From contig NZ_CAKKMF010000010.1 of assembly GCF_918697925.1 (NCBI RefSeq), forward strand, positions 20,836 to 84,835: a stretch of 64,000 nucleotides of DNA. The letters run 5' to 3'. Of this stretch, positions 17,219 to 25,569 are shown in pieces. A model generated the notes under the pieces. It had not been told where the DNA came from and did not search any database. It saw only the letters and a program-made list of their open reading frames with translations. The first letter of the stretch is position 1. Every line of letters begins with the position of its first letter. The position numbers and the translations under genes were made by a program. The stretch is from Arthrobacter sp. Bi26 (GTDB taxonomy: Bacteria > Actinomycetota > Actinomycetes > Actinomycetales > Micrococcaceae).

Positions 17219-19447
17219 TTAGCCGCGTTCAAGGAACGCCTCCTTCTCGGGGTTCAAATATTCGTCGATCGCGGCCGCGAGCCCGGGCTGGCCCGCCAGT
17301 GAGGGATCGGCGGCCACGATCCGCTGGGCGTCCTGCCGGGCCCGGGCGATCACGTCCTCGTGTTCCAGGACGCGCAGCAGCTTAAGGGTGGAGCGCCCGC
17401 CGGACTGCGAGGCACCCAGGATGTCGCCTTCGCGGCGCAGCTTGAGGTCCTCCTGGGACAGTTCGAAGCCGTCGGTGGTGGCCGCCACGGCATCGAGCCG
17501 GCGCCGGCTCGGATGGCCCGGCTCCAGGGTGGTGACCAGCAGGCAGGTCCCGGGCAGCCCGCCGCGGCCCACCCGGCCGCGCAGCTGGTGGAGCTGGGAG
17601 ATGCCAAAGCGGTCCGCGTCCAGAATGACCATGAGCGTGGCGTTGTGCACGTCCACGCCGACTTCAATCACGGTGGTGGAGACGAGCACTTTGGTCTGAT
17701 TGGCCGTGAAGGAGGCCATGGTCTCGGACTTCAGCACCGGGTCCTGCCGGCCGTGCAGCGGCGCCACAGCCACCCCGGCGAGGGCCGGCTCGTCCTGGAG
17801 GTGCTCCACGACACCGGTGACGGAGGCGAGTTCGCGTGAGCCGTTCTCGCCTTCGAGGTCCGCGGCGGACGGTTCGGCCTCGCCCGGGGTGAAGTCGCCG
17901 TCGTCGTCCGCGCCGATCTTGGGGCAGACCACGTAGACCTGGTGCCCGGCGTCGATCTCCTCCCGCGAACGGGACCAGATGCGCGTGGCCCACCCCGGGT
18001 GTTCCGCGAGTCCCACCACATGCGTGGAGATCGGGGCGCGGCCGGCGGGGAGCTCATCCAGCACGGAGGTTTCGAGGTCTCCGAACACGGTCATGGCCAC
18101 AGTCCGGGGAATCGGCGTGGCGGTCATGACCAGCAGGTGCGGCGGTTTGCTGGCCTTGGCCCGGAGGGCGTCGCGCTGTTCAACGCCGAAGCGGTGCTGC
18201 TCGTCCACCACAATCAGGCCGAGGTCGTAGAAGGACACGTTCTCGCTCAGCAGAGCGTGGGTGCCGATCACGATTCCCGCCGTTCCGGAGGCCGCGTCCA
18301 GCATGGCCTGCCTCCGCGCCGCGGTGGGCATGGAACCGGTGAGGAGGGTGACCTGGACCGCGTCCGGGCCGAACCCGCCGAGCATCCCGTCCCGGGAAAG
18401 CGGTCCGAGCGTGCGCCGGATGGATTCATAGTGCTGGGCGGCGAGGACCTCCGTGGGGGCCAGCAGGGCAGCCTGTCCCCCGGCGTCCACCACCTGCAGC
18501 ATGGCGCGCAGGGCCACGATCGTCTTGCCGGAGCCCACCTCGCCCTGGAGCAGCCGGTTCATTGGCGAGTCCTGGGCGAGCTCGTCGGAGAGCGTCTTGC
18601 CGACGGCGGCCTGGCCGGCGGTCAGCGTGAACGGCAACTGGCGGTCGAACGCGGGCAGCAGCCCGTCCAGTGCCGGACGGCGGGCCGTTGCTTCCTCGGC
18701 GGCGAGTTGGGCACGGCGGCGGGCCAGGGCCGACTGGAGCACCAGGGCTTCCTGGTAGCGGAACCTGTCGCGGGCGCGCTGGAAGTCCGCCGGGGTTTGC
18801 GGGGCGTGGATCAGCCGGTACGCGTCGGCGACCGGCAGGAACTTCTCCCGCGCCGCGATCTCCGCCGGCAGCGGGTCACCGAGGGTTTCGAGCTCCACGG
18901 TGTCCAGCAGCGTCGAGATGACCTTCTGGATGGACCAGCTGGTGAGCTTGGCCGTGGCCGGGTACACCGGGATCGGCATGGCGGCGAGCTTCTCCGGGTC
19001 GATGCCGGGGGTGTCGGGGTCCTCGTCGAGCAGCAGGAAATCGGGGTTGGTCAGGCCGAGGGATCCGCCGTAGCGGGTGACCTTGCCGGAAAACATGGCG
19101 CGCCGGCCCGGCTGCAGCTCAGCCTTGGCCCGGAACCCGTTGAAAAAGCTGACCTTGAGCGTGCCCGGCAGCCTGCCGCCGGCGTCGTCGGAGATCACGA
19201 CGTCGGTGAGGGAGCCGCGCCGGGCGCGCATGGGCCGGGTGCTGTTGGAGACCACCCGGGCGATCAGCGTCACTTCCTCGTCCAGAGGAACCTCGCTGAT
19301 GGGTGTCAGCTCGCCGCGGCTGAGGTAGCGGCGGGGGAAGTAGTTCAGGAGCCCGCCGACAGTGGTGATGCCGAGGTGTTTTTCGATGACAGCCGCGGAG
19401 CGCTTGCCGATGCGGCGTTCCAGGCCCAGTTCAAGTTCAGCGTGCAT
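17219..19447 (-). CDS. recG: ATP-dependent DNA helicase RecG
   Basis: The 742-residue superfamily-2 helicase remodels stalled replication forks and Holliday junctions. An N-terminal wedge/OB region (up to about 200) includes GGLLNYFPRRY. Motor motifs are GEVGSGKT (motif I), VVDEQHRFGVEQR (motif II, DEQH), TATPIPRT (motif III) and LRGRVGRGG (motif VI). I chose the ATG at 19447 (MHAELELGLERRIG), which overlaps the end of the DAK2 gene by eleven bases; an upstream in-frame start at 19501 would overlap by 65. Overlap suggests translational coupling within thiL-DAK2-recG. Confidence 0.95.
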   Translation of the reverse strand: MHAELELGLERRIGKRSAAVIEKHLGITTVGGLLNYFPRRYLSRGELTPISEVPLDEEVTLIARVVSNSTRPMRARRGSLTDVVISDDAGGRLPGTLKVSFFNGFRAKAELQPGRRAMFSGKVTRYGGSLGLTNPDFLLLDEDPDTPGIDPEKLAAMPIPVYPATAKLTSWSIQKVISTLLDTVELETLGDPLPAEIAAREKFLPVADAYRLIHAPQTPADFQRARDRFRYQEALVLQSALARRRAQLAAEEATARRPALDGLLPAFDRQLPFTLTAGQAAVGKTLSDELAQDSPMNRLLQGEVGSGKTIVALRAMLQVVDAGGQAALLAPTEVLAAQHYESIRRTLGPLSRDGMLGGFGPDAVQVTLLTGSMPTAARRQAMLDAASGTAGIVIGTHALLSENVSFYDLGLIVVDEQHRFGVEQRDALRAKASKPPHLLVMTATPIPRTVAMTVFGDLETSVLDELPAGRAPISTHVVGLAEHPGWATRIWSRSREEIDAGHQVYVVCPKIGADDDGDFTPGEAEPSAADLEGENGSRELASVTGVVEHLQDEPALAGVAVAPLHGRQDPVLKSETMASFTANQTKVLVSTTVIEVGVDVHNATLMVILDADRFGISQLHQLRGRVGRGGLPGTCLLVTTLEPGHPSRRRLDAVAATTDGFELSQEDLKLRREGDILGASQSGGRSTLKLLRVLEHEDVIARARQDAQRIVAADPSLAGQPGLAAAIDEYLNPEKEAFLERG

Positions 19448-20534
19448 GTCCGTCGGGGTTTCGGGTTTCGGCGGCAATTGCGGGCGCATCGAAGGCGGCA
19501 ACAGTGGCGGCCCGCGGGTCCGGATCGCGCGGCACGGCGAGCTCGCTCACGGAAATTTCCGTGGGCTCACCCAGGGAACGGATCAGCGCGACGGCGGGTT
19601 CGGCATCCAGGACGTGGACGTGGACGCGCCAGCGGTAGTGCCCGGCGGCGTCCGCAGCGCCGCCGACCTGGCTCATGATCACCGAGTCGCCCATTTCGTC
19701 GAGCCGTTGGCGCATCATGGCGGCGTCCAGCGGGGACAGGGAAATGGTGCACATGACTTCGACGCCTTCGTCGCGCGGCATGCCGACGTGGATATGCGGG
19801 TCCTGGACGTCGTAGCCGTGCAGGCCGTCCAGCAGTTCGCTCTGGAGCTCCTCGCCCAGCACGGCGGAGCGGAGGCAGTCCAGGATCAGGAGCATGCCCA
19901 CACCGCCGGCGTCCACGACGTGGGCGGCATGCAGGGCATCGAGCTGGTCCTCCGTGCGCACCACGGCGGCCAGGGCTGCCTCGACGGCAGCATCCAGGGC
20001 CAGGCCGAGGGTCTGGTTGCTGTCATCGCCGTCGTGCGCGGAGTCGACGGCGGCCGCGGCCCGGGCGGCGGCTTCCATGACGGAGAGCATGGTGCCCGGC
20101 ACGGGATCACTCAGCGCGGACCAGGCCCGGATCTGGGCCCGGTTCAGGGCCGCGGCCAGCAGCGGTGAGCTGATCCGGGTGTGCCCGGCCAGCGGTTCGG
20201 CGGCGGCGGCGAGGAAGACGGCAAACAGGGTTCCCGAGTTGCCGCGGGCCTGTTCCATGGCCACCTGGCCGGCCTGCGCCAGGACGGCGCCGACGTCGTG
20301 CGGGTTCGCGGCGGCGTGCGTGGACTGGCCAGTGGCCGTGCCACTGTCGACGACGGCGTCCGCGGCGTGGGCCGCGGCGCGGACGGTCAGGTAGAGGTTG
20401 GTGCCGGTGTCGCCGTCGGCCACGGGAAAGATGTTGATGGCGTTCAGGCGGTCGCTATGGTTGCCGAGCGTGGTTTCCGCCTTGCCCAACCACCGCTTCA
20501 TCGCTTGCGCGTTGGCGGCAATCTTAGTCTGCAA
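19437..20534 (-). CDS. DAK2/DhaL-domain protein, FakA-like
   Basis: The 365-residue protein starts with a DhaL-type kinase domain: AINIFPVADGDTGTN around residue 30 holds the conserved metal-binding aspartates, and ARGNSGTLFAVFL and DAGGVGMLLILD are further family motifs. After about residue 215 a shorter domain (VEVMCTISLSPLD...) resembles part of the FakA C-terminal region. FakA phosphorylates fatty acids bound to FakB/DegV proteins; this protein is shorter than the ~550 residues of FakA. It overlaps thiL at the start and recG at the end by eleven bases each. The TTG at 20534 is provisional; an ATG at 20501 is the alternative. Confidence 0.82.
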   Translation of the reverse strand: MQTKIAANAQAMKRWLGKAETTLGNHSDRLNAINIFPVADGDTGTNLYLTVRAAAHAADAVVDSGTATGQSTHAAANPHDVGAVLAQAGQVAMEQARGNSGTLFAVFLAAAAEPLAGHTRISSPLLAAALNRAQIRAWSALSDPVPGTMLSVMEAAARAAAAVDSAHDGDDSNQTLGLALDAAVEAALAAVVRTEDQLDALHAAHVVDAGGVGMLLILDCLRSAVLGEELQSELLDGLHGYDVQDPHIHVGMPRDEGVEVMCTISLSPLDAAMMRQRLDEMGDSVIMSQVGGAADAAGHYRWRVHVHVLDAEPAVALIRSLGEPTEISVSELAVPRDPDPRAATVAAFDAPAIAAETRNPDGHAR

Positions 20535-21636
20535 AGTGATCCCATCCCACAGCGTCAGCGGGCCTGCCCGCGATCGTTACTCCCGTGCTTTCGGTTGGTG
20601 CAGGGGCCTCTACCGAGCCTATCGCAGTGAACCCGGGAGGGAGTTGAACCCCTGCGGGGAAAGTGGCCAGCAGTCCGTGGTCTTCGCCGCCGCCGAGGAC
20701 CCAGGACATCGGGTCTGCTCCCAACAGCTCCGACGCCGGCAGCAGCGCAACGGCCAGCTCCTTCAGGGCGGCGGCTTCCAGGTTCAGCACCGCGTGGCTC
20801 GCGGCCGCCATGCGGTTTCCGTCCCGGACCAGGCCGTCCGAAATGTCCATCATGGCCGACGCGCCGGCCTCACGCGCCAACGGGCCGGCCGCGAGCGGCG
20901 GCTGCGGGCGGCACTGGGTGTCCATGAGGGAGCGCTGCCCGGCGGTCAGATCCCCCATGGGGACGTCCGACTCCAGCAGCGCCAGCCCGGCTGCGGCCCG
21001 GCCCACTGTTCCAGCCAAGGCCACGGTGTCTCCCGGCCGGGCCCCGGAACGCAGCACGGGCGCCATGCCGTCAAGGGTCCCCAGGATGGCCACGCTGACT
21101 GCCAGTTCGCGGCCGCGGCCGAGGTCGCCGCCGGCCACGGCGCAGGCCGGAGCGCCCAGCTCCCTGATCCCGGCCATGAGGCCGTCCGCGAAATCCTCCA
21201 CCCAGGACACAAGGGTCTCAGGCGGCATCGTCAGGCTGACCACAAGTGACGTGGCCCGGGCGCCCATGGCATTGATGTCGCTGAGGTTTTGCGCCGCGGC
21301 CTTCCAGCCGACGTCGTACCCGCTGGTGCGGTAGCCGTTGTTCCATTCCAGCCGGAAGTCCTGGTCCGCCACCTGGGTGTCGATGCTCAGCACGGTCCGA
21401 CCGTCCGGCGCGGCGACAATCGCTGCGTCGTCCCCCGGGCCCAGCAGCAGGTACGTCGCCGCAGCCGGGCCGCCGGTGGGCTCAGCGTTGGTGAGCCGCG
21501 GGAAGATGCGCGCCAGCAACTGGGACTCCGAGAGCCCGGCAACGGTCAATGCGGTGTCCGCCCGCAGGGGTTGGGGCACGGCAGTAACAGGGACAGGAGT
21601 TGCAGGCACAGGAGAGTCAGGCACAGTTTCAGGCAC
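20524..21636 (-). CDS. thiL: Thiamine-monophosphate kinase
   Basis: The 370-residue enzyme phosphorylates thiamine monophosphate to thiamine pyrophosphate. The ATP-binding LLGPGDDAAIVAAPDGR near residue 65 and the aspartate-rich DVGWKAAAQNLSDINAMGA segment are characteristic, as is MDISDGLVRDGNRMAAAS further on. The N-terminus is uncertain: four GTG codons lie within the first 20 codons, each inside a repeated CTGTGCCTG-like sequence, and the conserved part begins near residue 33 (VAGLSESQLL). It starts 25 bp after the metalloprotease stop, so it sits at the edge of the island. Confidence 0.93.
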   Translation of the reverse strand: MPETVPDSPVPATPVPVTAVPQPLRADTALTVAGLSESQLLARIFPRLTNAEPTGGPAAATYLLLGPGDDAAIVAAPDGRTVLSIDTQVADQDFRLEWNNGYRTSGYDVGWKAAAQNLSDINAMGARATSLVVSLTMPPETLVSWVEDFADGLMAGIRELGAPACAVAGGDLGRGRELAVSVAILGTLDGMAPVLRSGARPGDTVALAGTVGRAAAGLALLESDVPMGDLTAGQRSLMDTQCRPQPPLAAGPLAREAGASAMMDISDGLVRDGNRMAAASHAVLNLEAAALKELAVALLPASELLGADPMSWVLGGGEDHGLLATFPAGVQLPPGFTAIGSVEAPAPTESTGVTIAGRPADAVGWDHFAD

Positions 21637-21660
21637 AGCCCTACGCTACCGCGAGGGGAG

Positions 21661-24276
21661 TTAGTACGTAGCCTTGAGGCAGCCGAAGTGGGTGTTGCCG
21701 GACGACAGCCCTGCTACGCCCAGACCCCACGCGCACACGGTGTATACGCCGCGTCTGGTCACCGGAATGACAATCCGGTAGCCGTGGTTGCCGCTGATCT
21801 TCATAACCGAGTTGACGTCCGCCCTGTACCGGCTGGCCACATAGGCGGTGCCTTTCGTGGTGCCGTCGGGGGACGTGACGTAGAGGTGGACGGGAATGTT
21901 CGCCCGGGTCATGCCGGGGTCCACTCCCCAGCCGCTGGCCACCAGCGCCGATCCCGTTCCGCCCAGCTGGACCTTGACGGACTCCAGGTAACCGATCGGC
22001 GCGGGGGTGGCCGCAACGCGCACGGTGGTGCAGCCCAGGAGGCTGTTGCCCAACGGGAAGATGCTGACGGCAATTCCGTAGGCGCAGATCTTGTAGCTGC
22101 CCGGCGTCTTGACGGGCAGCGCCACCCGGTAGCCGTGGTTTCCGGTGGTCCCCATGACCTGATTGACGTCCGCGCGCGCCCGGTTGGCCGTGTAGGCGGA
22201 GCTCCTGGTCACTCCGTTAGGGTCGGTGACGTAGAGGTGCACCGGGATGGAGGCTGCCGGCGTTCCGGGGTCCAGGCTCCATCCGCTGACCGTGATGGTC
22301 GCCGTCGGCGCGTCCGTCTTGACGACGGTGCTCTCCAGGAAGCCGGCCGGCGCCGGTGTTGCCCGCGGCGTCAGGGATTTGCAGCCCAGGAGGCTGTTGC
22401 CCTGGCTCAGCGGGGTGACGGCCAGGCCGTAGGCGCACACTTTGTACTGTCCGCTCATGGTCACGGGGATGTCCGAGGTGAAGCCGTGGTTTCCGGTCAC
22501 GGACATCACCGTGTTGACGTCAGGGCGGCTCTTGTTGGCGGTGATGGCCTTCGTCGTCGCCTTGCCCGCCGGATCCGTCACGTACAGGTGGACCGGGATG
22601 GACGCGGTGGGCGTCCCGGGATCGTAGCTCCAGCCCGTCGCCCGCAGAACTGTCACCCCGCTGACCCTGGTGAGTGCCATCGACTCGAGGTAACCGGCCG
22701 TGGGCGCCGACCCGGCCAGGGTCAGGGACCGGCAGCCCAGATCCACGGTTTCGACACTGCCCAGGGCGTACACGCAGACCTTATATACGCCGGCGGTGGT
22801 CAGGTTGAAGGAGCGGCTGAACCCGTGGTTGCCGGTCACCTGCATGATCTGGTTGACGTCCGGGCGGGCCTGATTGGCCGCCACGGCGTAGCCCGTGGCA
22901 CTACCGCCGGGCGGCGTCACATAGATGTGGACCGTGGACGATTCTGAGGACTTGGCGGAGTCGTAGGCCCAGCCGGCGACGTGCAGGCGGGCCGTGGTGC
23001 CGGACTTGGTGATGGCCATGGACTCGACGTAACCCTTGGCGGGCGCCCCGGGCGGGCGGATGGTTACGGTGGCCGAGGTGTCGCTGACCGAATCGATGCT
23101 CACCTTTGTACCGGCGTGCGTGCTAAACGTCTGCCCGGCCTGCCAGGCCTGGGTGTTGCTGTAGTAGCCGTTGAAAGCGGTTGCGCGGGTATCGGGCGGG
23201 AGCAGGATCGAGGAGTTTCCTCCGCCCTGCTGGGTGATCTTCACGCCGCGGTTTCCGGCCTGCGCAATCACCGCGTCATAGCCCACGGCAGTCCGGAGCT
23301 CGAGGTAGTACACCTCGCCGGACTTCGGATCCGTGAACTTCACCGCACGGTTCGCGTCGTCGCCGGCCCAGGGTTTGAGCGTCACCCGGCGGGGTCCGGA
23401 CACGGTGCCGAGGTTGGTGATTTCGTTCCCGTTGCCGAACCGGCCCATCTCCCACAGGCTGGCGCTGATTTCCGGCATCATGTCCCAGTGCGAGATCCCC
23501 ATCAGGTCCAGGTTGTCGCCGTAGGTCTTGATGCTGCAAGTGGGATCGGCAAACCCGGCGAAGGGTCCGGAGGCCACGTCCATGGCCCCGCTGCCGCACA
23601 CCAGGCTGTTGGCGTGGTCCATGCCCAGGGCATGCCCGAACTCATGGGTCAGCACGGGGGTGGTCAGCCGGCTGTTCTGCGGCATCAGGATGCGCCCGCC
23701 TGTGGTGCCGTTGCTGTAGGTCATGCCGGCGGTGCCGTTGCTCAGGTACGCGCCCGGGATGAAGATCACCAGGGCGGTGTAGGAGCTCTGCGTCCAGCCC
23801 AGTTCCTGGGAAACTGTCTCCACGATCTGCGCCGGCGACTGAGTGGACTTCGCGGCGGACCTGTGTAGATGGCGTGAGGAGGTCAGGGCGATGTCCACGC
23901 GGCTCGAGGTGGCGTGTGCCCAGTAGCGGTTGGCCGCGCTGAGCGAGGCCTTCGCCGCGGCCATCGGCACTGCCGCGTCCGTCTCGGCTGCCGATTTGTC
24001 GGCCAGCTGCACCGTCACGAGGGTGGTCTTCAAGGTCCCCGCCATGGGCGCGCTCACGTAGGTGTATTCGCTCCTGGCCCTGTTGGCCGGCGGCTCGGGC
24101 CGGACAAAGTCATCCACCACCTGCCCCTGGGGGCTCGGGTCCGACACCGCCGGGATGGCACCGGCGGACACCTGCGCGGCGGTCGGTACCTCTACAGCGG
24201 CCCCAGCGGCCTGGGGCAAGTATGCTGCCAGCATCACGGCGGCAATCACGGTTGCCGCTATGTTCAGTTTTCGCAT
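21661..24276 (-). CDS. Secreted metzincin-type zinc metalloprotease with four C-terminal repeats
   Basis: The 871-residue protein has a signal peptide (MRKLNIAATVIAAVMLAAYL, likely cut after AGA near 26). The catalytic zinc motif HEFGHALGMDH is at residues 211-221, fitting HExxHxxGxxH, and a Met-turn-like LDLMGISHW follows. The protease domain resembles M11/M12-type secreted enzymes. From residue 415 four repeats of about 110-117 residues run to the end, each with GW near position 21, VHLYVT, R(P/A)DVN, GNHG(F/Y) and a Cys pair. These resemble the GW...RxDV...HGF beta-sandwich modules of bacterial surface proteins and may bind glycan. The role is probably cell-surface or extracellular proteolysis. 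The substrate is unknown. Confidence 0.82.
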   Translation of the reverse strand: MRKLNIAATVIAAVMLAAYLPQAAGAAVEVPTAAQVSAGAIPAVSDPSPQGQVVDDFVRPEPPANRARSEYTYVSAPMAGTLKTTLVTVQLADKSAAETDAAVPMAAAKASLSAANRYWAHATSSRVDIALTSSRHLHRSAAKSTQSPAQIVETVSQELGWTQSSYTALVIFIPGAYLSNGTAGMTYSNGTTGGRILMPQNSRLTTPVLTHEFGHALGMDHANSLVCGSGAMDVASGPFAGFADPTCSIKTYGDNLDLMGISHWDMMPEISASLWEMGRFGNGNEITNLGTVSGPRRVTLKPWAGDDANRAVKFTDPKSGEVYYLELRTAVGYDAVIAQAGNRGVKITQQGGGNSSILLPPDTRATAFNGYYSNTQAWQAGQTFSTHAGTKVSIDSVSDTSATVTIRPPGAPAKGYVESMAITKSGTTARLHVAGWAYDSAKSSESSTVHIYVTPPGGSATGYAVAANQARPDVNQIMQVTGNHGFSRSFNLTTAGVYKVCVYALGSVETVDLGCRSLTLAGSAPTAGYLESMALTRVSGVTVLRATGWSYDPGTPTASIPVHLYVTDPAGKATTKAITANKSRPDVNTVMSVTGNHGFTSDIPVTMSGQYKVCAYGLAVTPLSQGNSLLGCKSLTPRATPAPAGFLESTVVKTDAPTATITVSGWSLDPGTPAASIPVHLYVTDPNGVTRSSAYTANRARADVNQVMGTTGNHGYRVALPVKTPGSYKICAYGIAVSIFPLGNSLLGCTTVRVAATPAPIGYLESVKVQLGGTGSALVASGWGVDPGMTRANIPVHLYVTSPDGTTKGTAYVASRYRADVNSVMKISGNHGYRIVIPVTRRGVYTVCAWGLGVAGLSSGNTHFGCLKATY
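21664..23034 (-). repeat. Four in-phase ~115-residue coding repeats
   Basis: Repeat starts in the protein are residues 415 (GYVESM), 528 (GYLESM), 645 (GFLEST) and 762 (GYLESV); unit lengths are 113, 117, 117 and 110. Conserved positions line up without gaps through the first 90 residues of each unit. The first unit is the most divergent and lacks the QGNSLLGC-type ending (it has TVDLGC), which suggests the other three arose by later duplication. Confidence 0.85.
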
Positions 24277-24486
24277 AAATTGCTCGCTTAGGGTGGGACC
24301 TCAGGCGGTGACCTGTTGGTGGGAGCGACGGAAGATGCCTATAGCATAAACGCCAATTCCCGTCTGTCACCCCAATAACTTTGATCCCTTGAATCACAAC
24401 TGCATCACGCATTGTTATTGCCAAGTTTTTGCGCAGGACCGACACACCATTTCGCCACCTGAAAACCGCGTGCCAAACTCTAAGCC

Positions 24487-25062
24487 GTGCCTTCTTCCGT
24501 CGCCGCGGTGAATACCGCCACCCGCAGGGTGCTCGCCTTCGCCGTCGGCGGCCTCCTGCTGTGGCTCATCATCGCCGTTCAACTCTTCGTCAACGTGGAT
24601 CCGCTCAGCGTGCACCGGACGGACGCCATCATCATGCTGGGCGGCGCGGCCACCGAACGCCTTCCCGTGGCCCGTCAGATCCAGTCCGAATCTCACATTC
24701 CGGTCCTGGTGATCTCGCACACGGACACGTTAGGCAACCGTGCGGCGGATGAGGCATGCAATTCAGCTGCCTTTCCGAACCCAACCGTCATCTGCTTCCG
24801 GCCCCCGGACCTGGACACGAGGGGGGAAGCGCGGGCTATCTCCCGGCTGATCGAGGCCAACGGCTGGAAGTCCGTCACGGTTGTGACCTCCAGCTACCAC
24901 ATCACCCGTGCGGGGCGGCTGATCGGACAGTGCACGACGGCGGATGTACAGATGGTTGCCTCGCATCCGGACCTGGATCCAGGCCAATGGATCCGGCGGT
25001 TTGTGGTCGAAACCGGAGGCCTATTGGACGTTTCCCTCAGGCCCGAATGCGTCAATCAGTGA
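24487..25062 (+). CDS. YdcF/DUF218 family membrane-anchored protein
   Basis: The 191-residue protein has an N-terminal helix (about 14-34, RVLAFAVGGLLLWLIIAVQL) and an extracytoplasmic DUF218 domain: DAIIMLGGAATERLPVARQI, the TRGEARAISRLIEANGW segment with the conserved Arg and Glu, and VTVVTSSYHITRAGRLI. DUF218 proteins (SanA, YdcF, ElyC) are tied to envelope polysaccharide or peptidoglycan metabolism; the reaction is not settled. It is divergent from the metalloprotease across a 210-bp promoter region and 76 bp upstream of a small membrane protein and then wecB, so it may be the first gene of the wecB group. Confidence 0.82.
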   Translation: MPSSVAAVNTATRRVLAFAVGGLLLWLIIAVQLFVNVDPLSVHRTDAIIMLGGAATERLPVARQIQSESHIPVLVISHTDTLGNRAADEACNSAAFPNPTVICFRPPDLDTRGEARAISRLIEANGWKSVTVVTSSYHITRAGRLIGQCTTADVQMVASHPDLDPGQWIRRFVVETGGLLDVSLRPECVNQ

Positions 25063-25138
25063 GCGGAAATGTAACAATTGAACCTCATCCGGTTGAACTG
25101 GTCAGCCGGTTCGGGCATCTGACCGACGCGAGGAGGAC

Positions 25139-25519
25139 ATGCTGGAACACTCTCCCGACGGCCCTCCGACGCTGGTGGCCGCACCACGACACCTGCGCCG
25201 GCGGCGCATGCACACGGAGATCCCGGACGCCCTCCTGGTGCCCGGAGCGGAGCCGCTTCCGCTCACGGATCCGCCGGCCGAGGCGCCGGCTGCCGACGGC
25301 CAGGACGCTGCAACTCAGGCTGCCGACGGCCAGGACGCTGCAACTCAGGCTGCCGACGGCCAGGACGCTGCAAGCCAGGCTGCCGCAATCCAGGAAAAAG
25401 AATCCCAGCAGCTCGTCCGTGACATGCAGAAACGGCGCAAACGGCGGGTGGCCCTCCTGTTCGTTCTCTTTGTCGCCATCGCCGTGCCGGCAATCGTGCT
25501 GGCCCTGCTGCTCGGCTGA
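25139..25519 (+). CDS. Small tail-anchored protein with Ala/Gln/Asp repeats, unknown function
   Basis: I do not recognise this 126-residue protein. It has an Arg-rich patch (RHLRRRRMH, 17-25), then AADGQDAATQ repeated three times (51-80), then a charged KRRKRR patch and one C-terminal membrane helix (about 101-126, VALLFVLFVAIAVPAIVLAL). It is probably cytosolic with a C-terminal anchor. AGGAGG lies only two bases before the ATG at 25139, closer than normal. It lies between the YdcF gene and wecB on the same strand and may belong to the polymer pathway. Codon bias is like its neighbours, so it looks genuinely coding. Confidence 0.65.
   Translation: MLEHSPDGPPTLVAAPRHLRRRRMHTEIPDALLVPGAEPLPLTDPPAEAPAADGQDAATQAADGQDAATQAADGQDAASQAAAIQEKESQQLVRDMQKRRKRRVALLFVLFVAIAVPAIVLALLLG
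25289..25378 (+). repeat. Three tandem 30-bp repeats within a coding region
   Basis: Units start at 25289, 25319 and 25349. The first two are identical (GCTGCCGACGGCCAGGACGC then TGCAACTCAG); the third differs only at its 3' end (AAGCCAG for AACTCAG). The 30-bp period keeps the frame, so copy number can vary without breaking the protein. Near-identity at the DNA level points to recent expansion. Confidence 0.9.
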
Positions 25520-25569
25520 ATCCGAGCCATTAACTCTTCCAACCGCTCGCACACCTTTGGGGAATAACC

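Noticed and set aside
20480..21700. TPP riboswitch for thiL
   Set aside because: Only 25 bp separate thiL from the upstream gene and no riboswitch-like conserved boxes were found.
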